The notes: generated by a model from the letters alone, not told the origin. A DNA stretch of 64,000 bases from Daucus carota subsp. sativus (GCF_001625215.2 NC_030381.2:44762689-44826688); one strand, 5' to 3'; positions 33,201 to 46,279 are shown, numbered from the stretch's first letter. Made by a program: numbers and translations.

Positions 33201-36200
33201 TTGACCTATAAAATTATAATTCTTTGTTGGCATGGTGGCTTGCAAGTCCTTCTAATATAATATGAGCTATCCCCTACATCAATACATATTAAATAATACG
33301 TCAAGTTGGTTACTGGATCATATTATCGGAATATTTGGTAGATTTATTTGGGAGAAATTTAATACAGATTACCAAAAGTGATGCACATATTTAGTAGACG
33401 TTACTTGCACAACATCTGGGAGAAATTTAATTCAGATTAATACAAGTGATACACAAATTTAGTAAATGTTACTTGCACAATATCTGCAGTGCGATTTTAC
33501 ATATTTGTTATTTTAATTTAGGGACATAGTAATCTCTTTTTCGGACTAACTCCGTGGATGCATTAGTCATATCAGCATCAAAAGAATGATATTAATCATA
33601 AATCTGTTCACTCATCTCCAAATTGCAAGCTTTCACTTCTACACTGAATAAAGTAATGCAGTAAATGATTTTGGGTCGAATGTTGAATTTATCAGAGTAC
33701 GATCATACACTAGGATAAAAAAGAATTATCCAGATGTTTAAGTTTCAGATATTATTATCTTTATATGTTTTGCCCCTCTTTTCCTCACATGAGGTTTTAT
33801 TAACCTATAATACACTGACCCTATAAGATACCCATTCATCCTGTCGAATCATTTAGATTTAAATACTTCAACAACTTAATTACTTGTCCAAAGTAATGAA
33901 CAAAACTAATCGGATCACATAAACAAGCTAATTGATTGATACATTTTCCTGTTTTCGAGACCTTGAGAGGCACAGATTTTTTAGATATTCTACCCCTGGG
34001 TTCAACCCAGACATCCTAGGAAATCTGGTGAACATGTGATACCAGTATGGATCTCATTGACACTATACAAGGCCAGGTCATTTTCCTTTCAAGCTGCTAT
34101 AACTGAGAAGGGAAGGAGCATACAATAGATGACAGTTCACTAGCCATTGTTTCCCAAGTAATCTTTGTTCTTTGCCCAATTCCAGTTTACAGAACAGAAT
34201 ATTTAACCAACCGTCAATGTGTGAGGCTTGATTAGGTATGTAGAATGGATCTATATCCATTCAGGGAAGCTTCTAGACAGCTTATGTTCAGTGCAGCTTG
34301 AATATATCCGTTGGCACATCAAACGCTACCTTAATTTTATATGATGACTATCATTTATCTGCCACAGCTAAGAACTTGGTAGAAATGTAAATCCTTGTTT
34401 GGATGGCATCAATGGAATTTGAGATAATGGCTTGGGTTAAGAAAAAAAAATGAAAAAAAGGATATGGGTGAGAAGAATGAGCCTTCTGTGTAAGGGCCGA
34501 TTTTCTAATACAATTATTCATGGAATTAAAGAGTGAGATCAGTAAGATTAGCTGCAGCAAGACGGATTTCTCAACCTCTCCAAAAATATTTCCTAATTTC
34601 CTGTTTTGCTTTCAGTTAATTCATCATGTATTCATTCATTCTCCTAATATGTTCATTAACCAATCATAGCATAAGGTCATACTATCCACAAGATCACAGA
34701 AACTGTTATTGAGTAATTGCTATATACTTTTCGTGTCTGAAACAGCACAAACCTTAATATTGTTACCTACTTAAATATCATAAAGAATAGCACCTTAAAA
34801 ACAAAACTAACTACTCTTGTATGTAGCTGGAACCGTCTGTTTTAATACATTGTCAGAATAATTATGAATCTCCTCAAATAATATACATAAGTATAGTACT
34901 CACGAAACATTTAGCCAACCACAATATCAACCTCTACAAATATTAATACTTTTGCTTGTATTATAAAACAAACTCGCATACCTGAAACATCAACATAAAC
35001 TTCTTGTCTGTAGCCTCTATGTTTTCCCTTGTACATGTACCACAGAAAGCAGCCAACAGCAAGAAGGCCCAGAAGGCCACCAGCAGTACCAACTATAACT
35101 CCAGTCTTGGATTTCTTTTTACCACCTAGGGATACAGTTGCGTGCTGGTTAAGCTTATCCAGAAAAGGTTGTATGACATGTTTATGTATTATATTATATA
35201 ATATGACCAGATATATTACCTCCAAGGCCAGATACACAAGGGTGAGAATGATTGAAACCACAATTTAAATGGTTTCCTGTAAAACTGTTAAAAGCAACTG
35301 AGGCAAAATTAGTTTCATTGTCAATGTAATAGAGAGAGAAAGACAAGCACAAAATTTAAATACAGAACAGTTGAGAAATAATGTTTCCGTACTTGTATTT
35401 TGCAATTTGAAACAGCTCATCGGGGATCTGACCTACAAGATCATTTGAATTAAGCTGACTGCAAAGGAAGATCAAATGTATTCATTAGAACCTAATTATT
35501 TTTTCTCCATCTTTACTTTGATCACTGTAACACAATTACTGCATCCTTGATTCCCAGACGAACCCCATTGCAGTCTCTGTCCCCCCCCCCCCCCCCCCCC
35601 CCTCCTCCTTGATTTTCTTTTTTCTGTTAGTGGGTAAATACTCGTATACTGGGCCTCTGAACCAGAAGCTTTCGGTTTAAAGAGGGAGGGAAGAAGGCTG
35701 ATCGTTGGGCCAAACCCCTATATTCCAATTCTTTTATTGAAGGACAATAATCAAGAGATCACAAAGATAGAACTTACATATTTATCAAGTTTGAAAGACT
35801 AGACAACGATCCAGGAATTGACCCAGTGAAATTGTTTTGACTCAACAACCTGTTCCAAAAAGTGAGTTTAAGACCACTTTAAATACTACAAGGTAGTGTA
35901 ACCATTAAACAACAAAGACACAGATAGTATCACTTACAAGAACTGAAGCTTCTCCATATTACCAAGAAAAGATGGTATTTCTCCGGTCAAACGATTATCT
36001 TCCAAATCTAACATCGTCAAATTTGTCAAATTCCCCAACTCTTTCGGTATCCCACCCGTTATACGATTACCTTTCAAAGATCTGATGATAATAAAAACAT
36101 ATTGATAAGTATTTAACAATGACAGGTACGTCAGGAAGAACCTGATGTATAGCCTTGCCCTCATTTTTCATCAATGGGCTGTTCCCGATGTTTAAGTTCG

Positions 36201-37989
36201 TGCCAGGCGGATAGCAAAATAGACACTTCACCATTACACCAAACACAACCTTCTCTTAAACCAATATAAAAAAATGAAAAAAATATTGAAGTAGCTACCA
36301 TTTTATTGTATGCTATGCAATGACACAAAAAGCATATCTTGTTGACAGGTTTTGGTAAAGTTTTATATATAATCAGTGAGTAAATTTAAAATCACTATTT
36401 CTTCCCTATTTAAATATTTTATGAAGCTACACATGGCATGAGTTTTTACTATTTCAAAAGTATTTTGTACGTACAGCGTAGTAAGAGCGTGAAGACTTCC
36501 TACTTTAGGGGACAGTACTCCAGAAAACCCCATGGATGATAATGTTCTGAAATAGATCAAAAAAATTAGTAAGTCAAAAGCAAATGAAAAATATCATACA
36601 ATACAAATAACACTAAAGGCAAAATATAGCAACTGAAATGACACCGATCATAGCACAAGACAATATATTTGCACTAATATTTTAACAAGATGGTACATTC
36701 TAAAGCTACATACACTGAAGTAACTTGAGATTCAGAATTACAAATAATCTTTGACCAAGTGCATGGATTCACTAAATTCTGATTCCAATCTCCTAGCTGA
36801 TCAGCTGAAGCATTTAATGAACTCCTCAATGAAAAAAGTGCATCCCCTGAAACAGAACAAGGTAAATCACCAGAAAGTAAGGTACAACAGCAAGCTAATG
36901 AGGCTGTAATTTAATATCCACCAACATAAAGTCAAGAAAGCATGGTATAGTTCTTCAGCAAAATGCATACTAAAGGCAAAAGCATAGATACATAAAAATA
37001 CAACATATGCAGATTAGAACTCATTTATGTCCGATCACACGTACACTGACGTGCACACGTCCTTGAACCTTTCCTCACTTTGTAACTAAGTTCTAGGAAA
37101 ACTTATGCCGTACATGAGCATGATGGTGATTTCTGACAAAGTTTGTCGTCATATAAGACATCAATGCATGGTGCAAATTTCCCTCACACTTATAAAGCAT
37201 TTTTCTTAGCTATACAAGTGATTCATGCCATAGTTTTCCTACAACTGTTTCTTATATATATACAGTCGTACACTTCTGTAATGGAATTATAAATTTCATT
37301 ATCATCTGGTAGCAAAATGATAATACAGCTACATCATGCTTCTTGTTCATGTGATATGTTTTCTTTTGCTAAGTTGTTCATGTGATATGTTAGTTATAGA
37401 CATGTCACAAAAACTTGGCTTTATTCTGATACAGTATGATGGAGGAAAATCTAATTTGGACTGTTATTATTAGAGTGAGATTAATAACATTGCTAACTGT
37501 GCGTTCTAAAGTAAATAATGAGTGAACAAGGCAAAAGGAACAAGCTGCAATAAGGGCAGAGTGAGGCAGACTACAGCTTAGTTCAGAGAGAGTGATAATC
37601 AGAAAACTTAAAAGGAAGTCTAAATAAATATGTAGCTTACTAAGATTAATCTGCTATATATAAATTATATTGAAAAACTTTTAACTATTTGATTTGCTTT
37701 CTAAAGCCATAAATTAAAAAATCCAGTAAGGCTAATAAACTCCAAGCAATACTATTATTGAAAGTGTAATGTATGTAGAGAAAGATAGAGAGACTGTTAC
37801 TGAGACGGCCAACTTGCCTGGATCCTTTCCAATTCACTGGAGGTATATGACCTAGCATTTGATATATGCAGTACAAATACATCAAAAGTGAAATGTAAGC
37901 ACAGTACCTTGGGCATCCGGCATGACAAAAGAATTCAAGCACGCCAATACGATAATTATAAGGAGAAGTTCCATGTTTTTCGATGTCAT
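30223..37989 (-). CDS. LRR receptor-like serine/threonine kinase, subfamily II (At5g10290/At5g65240-like)
   Basis: Eleven coding exons in gene order: 37908-37989, 36714-36846, 36475-36546, 35938-36081, 35778-35849, 35393-35458, 35220-35284, 34982-35125, 32675-33016, 31642-32036 and 30223-30537. They sum to 1830 nt, encoding 609 aa. A signal peptide ([23 protein letters not shown]) precedes the LRRNT_2 cap ([11 protein letters not shown]...DWNQN...PCTW) and LRRs encoded by exons of 72 or 144 nt. [13 protein letters not shown] cap follows, then a membrane span ([21 protein letters not shown]). The kinase is an RD kinase: [41 protein letters not shown]. The C-terminus ends AIELSGGR. The layout matches the SERK-related subfamily II, whose members act as cell-surface receptors or co-receptors. 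Two start codons are possible (37989, giving [10 protein letters not shown], or 37974). Ligand and pathway cannot be read from sequence. Confidence 0.93.
30790..31094. repeat. Three tandem repeats of about 92-108 bp in a receptor-kinase intron
   Basis: Units at about 30790-30881, 30882-30989 and 30990-31094 each carry 'ggagccagaaga..gggt', 'tttgccagagatgagac.att' and 'gacatggtaatggtgttt' with changes. Units 2 and 3 also share 'gccacaacctga'. They lie in the intron before the last coding exon. Confidence 0.75.
35581..35602. repeat. Poly(C) run of 22 bases
   Basis: An uninterrupted cytosine run in the receptor-kinase intron between exons 35778-35849 and 35393-35458. Its length in the real genome is uncertain because homopolymers are hard to sequence. 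Confidence 0.8.
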
Positions 37990-40200
37990 TTCTATTTATC
38001 TGATTCAAGTTGCAACCCCGTGTGTCATCTCCTCTGAATGTGAATGATCATCATATCTGCCCAAAATAAATATATGTTAGGAATACTTCATCAAAATTAA
38101 TGGCAAAATAACATTTCTGGCCCCGATATAATTCGTTACGGATACTTTAATCAGAACTATATTATAGAAATAATCTACTACTAGCAGAAGATAATAATAT
38201 AAATGAGAGAATGTTATAAGCAACAATAAGAGAAAAGATGAATGAAAAAAGGAAAGAAACTTTTTGTCCATAAAAACTAATGAATAAAGCAAAATTAACA
38301 GAAGCAGGAGGAGAACAAGAAAGACGGGTTAACTGTTGGTTTTTCATGTATTTGCCCTTCAATTTTCATATTATCAACAAATACTAGACATGAAATGATT
38401 TCTTTTACAGTGGCACAATTAGTCGATATCCTCATCAGTACCTAATTGATGGTAATCGGAAAAGGTGACCGCCTCTTTAAAGTCGCCCCACCTGGATCAG
38501 TCATAACTGAACGATTAATAGTGCCTTTGACAATCTAATGAACCCTTACACAATATCAGCACTGATACGAGATTTTTAAAGAGAGCAAAACGATGTACTT
38601 AATATCCATGAATACCTTTATTGATTTAAACGGATTGCTTCAGCACCGAGTTGATCAATTGATGGAATTTAATCTACTTACTCGTTTCACTGCATATATG
38701 TTGTATTGTTGGCTTCATTCTTCGGTAAGTAGTTGAAAAGAAACTTATTGTTTAGTAATCTATGACGACTTGTTCATTTTATTTATTAGGCTTTGGACCT
38801 TTTTAACAAATTCATCAATGTTCCCCCTAAAATATGATCATTCTTGCGGCTGGCAAGTTTCAGCAAGTTGTTGACCCATATAAAAGATGTGCCGCCCCTT
38901 TTATCAATTTCCCCCCAATGATGTGTCACGCGCTTTGCTAACAGATAATGCCTAGGAACACAGGGTTACCTATTTTCTTCCTCTTTGGTATTGCATGCCA
39001 TATATGCGTTACATTATGGGCCAGAATTTTAAAATATGCTAGTGTGGACATAAATGACTTAATTTGCTATTTTGAGCCATTTTAACTTGGATCTGTGGCA
39101 GCTCTTTTCTGTCTTGTTTAGTGTCGATTGAGTTTTCAAGTAACTCAAGGCCCAGCCCTTCAACCCACCCATGCCCAAACCTATCTCAAGTTGCAGCAAT
39201 CTTTCCTTACATTCAAACCTTATTTGCTAAATGCTACTTATTGGTCTTATCAAATAACTACTGATAATCATCGTGTAAGGTGATAAACAAGGTTTTTTTT
39301 GTTTTTTTATATAAAATTTGTGCATCACTATACAAGCATTCAAAATTGGGTCAATAAACCTCTCTTTGGATAACATGCGATCATGGCACTTTAATTGATT
39401 GGTGGTTACCTCATTTAAAAATAGCCCCTAAAATTTTGCAAGATCTATATTGTATGCCTAACTTATATGGTTCTCTCCTCGATCACTTTTTTGAGCTATT
39501 ATCAGAGCATTATTGAAGGTAGATCCGAAACAAGACAGAGAAACAGGTATCTTTGATACTCTTCACCCAAGTGTCAACTAGATCATATGAGCAGGAACTC
39601 ATGGGTAAAACTGTGTCCGATTCTTATTGTTCTCCTAGTGACTACCAAATACATATCCTTCTACCTCATTCATCAAGCAACAAAACACCCTTTTATTTCC
39701 AATCTTCCACATACAAATCCACATTAAGTAAATAGATTTTTCCTCAAAGCTCATCTACTTGTTTCCAAATACCCAAAATGAAGTTCCAATTTTTACAGGT
39801 ACACCAGAGCAAAACCTAGTACAACAGCCTTCTTACCTAACTATCAAGAACACACTGACTTAATCATTACAATATCCACAAGCACCAAGCTCAAAATTCA
39901 ATTACCCAGAAAAAACAAAAACAATAAAACCCACATAACCTAATTACCCAGAAAAAACAAAACCAATAATAACCACATACATACATACATACATACAAAC
40001 CAACATATCTAGCACACACATGTATCTATGAAAACAATAAAGTTAACATTTTTACCTGAGATTCAGAACTGAAGTTAAGGGTACTTGATAAAGATTTTCA
40101 AAAGGGTGTTTCAAATCAAGAAAGAAGCTTATGTATGTAAGTATTTATGTATCTAACAACCAGTACAACTAATGATATGTCTCAGTGTCTCTCTCTCTAG
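37990..40200 (-). other. Probable 5' UTR and 2-kb leader intron of the receptor kinase
   Basis: On the gene strand an acceptor 'ttttgggcag/atatgatg' lies at 38056, just upstream of the start codon. A donor 'aatctcag/gtaaaa' lies at 40055. Upstream of the donor (to about 40225) the sequence is GA-rich (CT-rich on the plus strand), as plant 5' UTRs often are. An intron of about 2.0 kb (38057-40055) in the leader is inferred. Inside it I see no other gene; it holds a 42-bp tandem duplication and CATA repeats at 39900-39996. Confidence 0.45.
39900..39996. repeat. 42-bp tandem duplication followed by a CATA microsatellite
   Basis: The phrase 'aattacccagaaaaaacaaa' occurs at 39900 and 39942. The second unit runs into about five CATA repeats (39974-39996). 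Confidence 0.8.
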
Positions 40201-40922
40201 AGTCTCTCTCTCCACTCACTAGTCAAATGGTGGCATGATAAAAAAGGGTTAATTATTAAAAGCATTTATTTCAGTCAAGAAATGTCCTTTACCTTGGCAC
40301 CAAACTTGTGGTCATCTCAAACGGCTGCTCAAATCACCAACTTGATGCCCCCCATTTGTTAAAAGCTGTTTTCATTGTGCTTTTTCACCTTTTACTTTGC
40401 ATAAATTTCACAATTTACACAGTAAATTTACTTGTATCATTATCCCCACTTAATTATTGCTATTTAGGAATCTTCTTATTCATAAGAGATGTTGAGATTG
40501 TTTTGTCTTTGGGACTAAAGTACAAAGGGAAACTCTTCATTGTACATGTCGGTTTGGCTTTGATAGTGTTTTCATCGTATTATCCAATTTGTTATTTTAA
40601 ATTTTTATAAATAAATTAACAATATTATAATTCACAAAACATATTCAAAATAAATATTAATATCAAAATAACAATTGTTAATTTATTTTATAATATATAT
40701 AAACATATTCTTGAAGGAAATGAAGAAAGGAAAATTTTATAATATTTATTTTATTATATAATTCAAATTTCATTTATTCATTATTTAAAATGACAAACGG
40801 TATATAAGTATACAAAATTCAGATTTCAGCACCAGCATGCAGCACATAAAATGATTTAGGAAAACTTAAAAAAAAAACGCAGCACATAAAATGTAAGAAA
40901 ATTCTGTTCTTCATAGTCAACA
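40201..40922. promoter_or_regulatory. Divergent intergenic region between receptor kinase and PPR gene
   Basis: These 700 bp must hold the promoters of two divergently transcribed genes. The sequence is AT-rich; 'tataatatatataaa' near 40690 is TATA-like but not well placed for either. An open frame at 40308-40610 is not supported as a gene. Confidence 0.4.
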
Positions 40923-43241
40923 ATGCTTAGGATTAAACCCAACTTTCTAAACAAACGCTTGTATTCAACATCATCTATAGATAACTATCTCCATACTAAA
41001 ATCAATCACTTTCTGTTCAACAAAATCTTGAATGTACAGACTGTTTTACAATCCCATGGTTACATTATTACATCTGGTCATAAAGATAACATCTTTATAG
41101 CTGCAAAGCTCATTTCTTTATATGCTTCTTTTAACAACTCTAATTCTTGTACAAAAGTCTTCAATTTTGTGAAATTTAAGGACCCTTTTCTTTGGAATTC
41201 TATTATCAAAGCTCATTTTTCCAATGGGTTATATGCGGAAGCATTGGAATTTTATACACAAATGTGTGTGTCTGATCATTGGCCCAATGAGTTTACTATT
41301 CCCATGGTTGTTTCTGCTTGTGCTGAACTTGGGGTTTTGTTTATTGGGAAAAAGATTCATGGGTTGGTGTCAAAAATCAATCTTTTTGAGGGTAATGCAG
41401 CTGTTGGGTCTTCTTTGGTGTATATGTATTCGAAATGTGGGTGTATGGACGATGCTGGTTTAGTGTTTGATGAAATGTCTGTCAAGGATTTGGTGTCTTG
41501 GACTGCGCTAGTAATTGGGTATGTGCAGAATGATGAATGTGAAAAGGGGTTGAAGTTGTTATGTAAAATGCATAAGGTTGGTGGTTATGAGGAGAGACCA
41601 AATTTTCGAACGTTGGAAGGTGGATTTTTAGCTTGCGGGAATATGGGGGCAATGTTAGAAGGTAAATGCTTACATGGGTTGGCTGTAAAGTCTGGAATTG
41701 GGTGTTATGCAAGTGTTCTGTCTTCCATTTTTTCGATGTATTCTAAGTTTGAGTCATGTGAAGAAGCTTATCTTTCGTTTTGTGAAGTTCGTAGTAAGGA
41801 TCTCATGTCATGGACTTCGATTATTGGCGTTTATGCTAGAATGGGAAGTTTTAAGGACTGTTTAAGTTTGTTTTTCGAAATGCAGAAAGCTGGTATAGAT
41901 CCTGATGGGATGATTATTAGCTGCATGCTTTCATGTTTTGGTAACTCCACGTGTCCCTTAGCAGGAAAGGCATTCCATGCTTTCATTATAAGGGCAGACT
42001 ATGAAAACAACCAGATGATCCATAATGCATTGGTATCAATGTATTGTAAGTTTGGACTTGTAACTCTTGTGGAGAAGTTTGTTGACGGAATACATGAAAG
42101 AGATGACGAGGTGTGGAATGTGATGGTTCAGGGTTATTTTAAGGTAGGACGTCCAACCAAGTGCATAGAATTGTTTAGGGAAATGCAAGTTGTAGGCATT
42201 CCATCTAGCTTAAACACTTTGGTAGCTGTTATTTCATCATGTACCATATTACAAGCAATTCATCAGGGCCGATATCTTCATTGTTATGCAATCAAGAACA
42301 TAATGCATGAGAATATCTCTGTTGCTAATTCCCTCATTGATATGTATGGTAAGGTTGGTCAATTGACCAAAGCGTGGAATGTTTTTAGTAGAACCTATAA
42401 GGATACTGTCACATGGAACACTTTAATTTCTTCTTATGCACATTCAGGGCATTATGATGACAGTATATCCCTTTATGATCGTATGGTTTCAGAAGGCGTG
42501 AAGCCAAATCCAGCTACATTGATAATTGTGCTCTCCGCTTGTTCTCATATTGCATACTTGGAGAAAGGAGAAAGTATATATACTTATATTAAGAAAGAAA
42601 AGTTTGAACTAAACTTACCATTAGCTACCGCATTGGCAAATATGTATGCGAAATGTGGAAAGCTTGAAATATCAAGAGATATTTTTAACTCAATCGAAGA
42701 AAAAGATGTTGTTTTGTGGAATGCCATGATCTTAGGATATGGAATGCATGGAGATGCAAACTCTGCAATAGAGCTTCTTGCAGAGATGGAGCAGTCAGAT
42801 GTAAGACCAAATGAGCTTACATTTTTATCTGGTCTTATAGCATGTAATCATGCTGGGCTTGTTGAAGAAGGGAAGATAATCTTTGGTAGAATCAAAGATC
42901 ACTTTCTCAAACCGACGTTAAAGCACTATACATGCATGGTGGATCTTCTTGCTCGGTCAGGCAATTTGCAAGAAGCTGAAGCTCTAGCTCTATCCATGCC
43001 CATTGCTGCTGATGGGGGTTTATGGGGTGCTTTGCTAAGTGCATGTAAAATTCACAATAATGCAGAGATGGGCATAAGAATTGCTAAGCATGCTATAAAT
43101 CTTGATCCAGACAATGATGGATACTATATCATTATTTCAGACCTCTATAACTCTTTAGGGATGGGCGAAGAGGCAGAGAGGATGAGAATGATCATAAAGA
43201 AAAAAGGTTTGAGGAAGATGGCTGGTTGGAGTATGGTGTAA
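40923..43241 (+). CDS. Mitochondrial-type PLS/E-class pentatricopeptide repeat protein
   Basis: An intronless gene of 772 aa. The basic, serine-containing N-terminus (MLRIKPNFLNKRLYSTSS) looks like a mitochondrial targeting peptide. PPR motifs repeat roughly every 35 residues from about residue 60, with typical phrases DPFLWNSIIKAH, NEFTIPMVVSACAELG, AAVGSSLVYMYSKCG, KDLVSWTALVIGY, VTWNTLISSYAHSG and HYTCMVDLLARSGNL. The C-terminal E motif (GLWGALLSACKIHNNAEMG...YYIIISDLYNSLG) and a short tail to GWSMV follow; there is no DYW deaminase domain. E-class PPRs specify single C-to-U editing sites or other organelle RNA steps together with a DYW partner. Length and order resemble Arabidopsis At4g39952 (inference). 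The RNA target cannot be deduced by eye. Confidence 0.92.
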   Translation: MLRIKPNFLNKRLYSTSSIDNYLHTKINHFLFNKILNVQTVLQSHGYIITSGHKDNIFIAAKLISLYASFNNSNSCTKVFNFVKFKDPFLWNSIIKAHFSNGLYAEALEFYTQMCVSDHWPNEFTIPMVVSACAELGVLFIGKKIHGLVSKINLFEGNAAVGSSLVYMYSKCGCMDDAGLVFDEMSVKDLVSWTALVIGYVQNDECEKGLKLLCKMHKVGGYEERPNFRTLEGGFLACGNMGAMLEGKCLHGLAVKSGIGCYASVLSSIFSMYSKFESCEEAYLSFCEVRSKDLMSWTSIIGVYARMGSFKDCLSLFFEMQKAGIDPDGMIISCMLSCFGNSTCPLAGKAFHAFIIRADYENNQMIHNALVSMYCKFGLVTLVEKFVDGIHERDDEVWNVMVQGYFKVGRPTKCIELFREMQVVGIPSSLNTLVAVISSCTILQAIHQGRYLHCYAIKNIMHENISVANSLIDMYGKVGQLTKAWNVFSRTYKDTVTWNTLISSYAHSGHYDDSISLYDRMVSEGVKPNPATLIIVLSACSHIAYLEKGESIYTYIKKEKFELNLPLATALANMYAKCGKLEISRDIFNSIEEKDVVLWNAMILGYGMHGDANSAIELLAEMEQSDVRPNELTFLSGLIACNHAGLVEEGKIIFGRIKDHFLKPTLKHYTCMVDLLARSGNLQEAEALALSMPIAADGGLWGALLSACKIHNNAEMGIRIAKHAINLDPDNDGYYIIISDLYNSLGMGEEAERMRMIIKKKGLRKMAGWSMV

Positions 43242-46200
43242 TTTGACTATTTGAGTGAAATCTGGTCCCACTATTCTGATCTGAAAATCTATGATTATAA
43301 AGGACCTTTTTAGGCCTCAACCTTAGCATACACCAATTACCAGTGCAGTTACTTGAGATTCAGTAGTCCCTAGAACATTAAGTCAAAGAGAGCTTCAACC
43401 TTCTGGGGATCTGATGTGGTTATTTTAGAGGTAGTGATCGCTACAAGCCTACAATCAGATACTTGTTCTTTAGCACATACTTGAAAGAATTGGGAGATGA
43501 TGAATACTAATCGGGAAAGAGTAGAGGAAACTGGCTAGAGTCGTGAATCTCGCGAATGATGCATAAAAGATAGGTGGCTATGATGACCCACTGTAACACA
43601 TATCAGGTTAATATAAATCTTCAGCATTAGATTTAACCAAAAAGTGTGTATTACTGATTGAGCAAGTAACATATATATATGGCACTCGGTATTTATTTAA
43701 ATTACTCAAGAATGATCTGATACTCTGTGTTTAAGTGCTCTTGTTTGTTTAAAAAGTTATACTCCTTTAGTCCTTTGCTTTATGTAGATGTATAAAATGA
43801 CCACCTCTACCCGCCATATATTGGTCGATTACGATTTTCGAATGTTCCTTTTCTTTTCACTGTGAATCCTTTTTTACTGAACAATAAAGTATGGTCTAGA
43901 TTTAGTGTTTTCCTCGACTTTTATGAAATAGGTATATTATTAAAGAAGGCTCTAAAGATGGACACTGTAGTGGTTAGAACACTAGTAAATGTTATTAAAA
44001 ACTAACAAATTCCACCAACAATTTTTACTATCATTGAGAGAAGCTTGCTTATTGGAGCAATTTCTGCTAATGTTGCATTAGAGGCTTACAAGTTACAAGA
44101 CTACACATCAGTTGTACAAATTCGAACCCTTGAGAATGCATATTATTTATAATCTCCAGGAATTAAGATGAGCAACACATCATCTGATTATATTCTATAG
44201 AAGTATCTACAAAGATATGCAATAGAAATAAAGAATGTCTAGGTTAAAAAAATGAATTAAATTCATGTGTTATTGAGATAGTGGTGCTTGTTACAATTGT
44301 AGTCATATTCGACAAGGTCTAGTAGGAGCTCAAAGGCAGAATAATACTTAGATGCAAAGTTTTGGTATTGCATTAACAAAAAAAAGAGTTTGGATATAGA
44401 ATTTCATTATTGTTCGGACATGTTACTAATGAAATTTTGAATATGTTTCTTAACAGCCGTCGACTGTCAAGTACGGAGTTGTTATAACTCATCTCTTTCT
44501 TCCTCTGCTAAGCATATCTTCCACGATCAGTAGCGGATCAGGGAAGGCTGGCCAAGGTTCCAGCTGGTTTTAAAAATCAGTAAAAAATATTTTTTCTTAG
44601 TCAGGGCTTGCCTTTCAAAGTTTAGTAGAAAGAAAAATTCAAAACACCACCTGAACTTCAGAAATTAGTGATACAGATTTCACGGATGACCTTCAGCCAT
44701 TAGTGGTAAAGGTTTTAGCATTGTCCAGTGGTCTACCGATCCTATATAAAAGAATATAGCAGCTTCGGCGAACTCTGTTTTATAGAGCACGGCAAAAAAC
44801 ATCACACCAGATTTTGTAGTCATGCTTTTGAGATAATTGCCTTATTTTGGTAGATCTATTATATAACTTTTTTGGCCCATTGTCAAATTGAGTCAGGATT
44901 TTATGCTAGCGTGTTTTCTTTATACTCAATATATCTTTAATTTTAGCGGGGCAGTTCCTAATATTAGGGTTTCAGTTATTATAGAATTATTAATGATTTC
45001 TTAAGCTGCCTCAGTGCTGATTAATATATGCAGATAAAAAATCATCCAGAGTTTGAACTGTGTGTGTATAAAATCACTGGTTATGTACTACCATGTTGTT
45101 TGTATATATGTGTTTAATGGTTACTGAGTCTATTATAACTATCAATGGTAGGGATCCCATCAGCTAATGTTTATGATTTGCCAGTTGTTTGGGAGTTCTT
45201 AGTATTGGTAAGTTATTTGGTAAGCCTCACATTTCCCGAGGCCTCAACCTAGATGCACATCTAGCCTTTGGGTTTTACCTTAATGAGTTGCAAGCCCTTC
45301 AGCGAGGATGGTATTTAGTTGATATCTGCATGCATGCATAGAGGTCTTGGTTGAACTGGAGTTCATATATTTCGACTATAGATTTTCAATTCAGAACTCA
45401 GAAGTCAATCTTAGGGATTTATACCTAGTTTAGAAGAGGTATTGACGCAGAGCAAAATTAGTCTAGGCTTACTAATTACTACCTGTACCTCTTTACATCT
45501 CTCTGACTGCACCTCTCGGCCTCTCCTCTCTACATGACAAAGTAGCCTACCCGGTGCAGATTCTTCTTCTTCTAAAGGTGTGATGACTGGACTCCCTTTT
45601 ATTTTCTTGCCCGGTTCATTTCGGTTCTCTTCTTGTGAAATTGGGAAAACTGTTGGTTCCTTTTTTTGGTTTGGTCGATCCATTGTTACTTGTTCATTCC
45701 AATTCTCTTCCGATGATGTTAGAAATTCTGAATTTGTTGTTGTCATGGTGGCACTTCTCTTTGTGTCCACCCGTATGATTTATGCAATTGGATCAGAGAT
45801 TCAGCATCGACTTTCCATCAATTATAGCACATTATAGCATTATTCTGAATTTGTTAGTTTATCAGCAATCAAATCATTTACGAGGTAGGAGGGAGTATGT
45901 TCATTGCTTCCACATGGGAGTTCAACATATTGTGGACTTCCTGATTATACCATCTAAGTAGAACTTCAAGTATAAAAAGTGCCATCTGGACTTAACAAGT
46001 TTTAGGAGTTTTTTGTTTGGACTTATTGTTATGTGTTCCCGTTGATTTGACAGGCTTGAACTAAAGGAACAAAGTTATGAATATTAGCAGATCAGGTGTG
46101 AACTGGGGATTTTGCTTTAGAAGCACTATTAAAGGCCATTTTAGCATTGCTGTAGCGTTATAATTTGTATTTAATGAGTTTTTATTTTGTTTATTCTTTG

Positions 46201-46279
46201 ATGTAGGTTGGCCATGGTAACAACAATTCATGGAGGCTCTTTCATGTTGGCATGAAAGGTGTAAACCCTCCCAAGAAAA
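43242..46279. other. Intergenic, with duplicated block copy 1 at 43378-43985
   Basis: No intact gene. The block 43378-43985 is repeated at 46280-46820 plus 49642-49730 (listed separately). An open frame on the minus strand at 45411-45770 is hydrophilic, has no known domain and is not supported as a gene. Confidence 0.4.
43378..43985. repeat. Duplicated non-coding block, copy 1 (uninterrupted)
   Basis: Shared with copy 2: 'aaagag.gcttcaac.ttc.ggggatctgatgt', 'aagcctacaa.cagatact', 'aacttgaaagaatt', 'taacac..atatcaggtta', 'gaatgttcctt', 'atatggtct' and then 'tatgaaatag.tatatta.aaagaaggctctaaag.tggaca'. I find no long frame shared by both copies. It could be an unrecognised repeat family or a local segmental duplication. 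Confidence 0.75.

Noticed and set aside
35220-35310. Alternative splice acceptor at about 35298 for the receptor-kinase exon after the LRRs
   Set aside because: It would break the reading frame; the acceptor at 35284 restores the [12 protein letters not shown] cap typical of the family.
45411-45770. 119-codon hydrophilic open frame on the minus strand (MDTKRSATMTTTNSEFL...)
   Set aside because: Glu/Lys/Asn-rich without any motif I recognise; no splice or promoter context. It could be a gene fragment, but I cannot support it.
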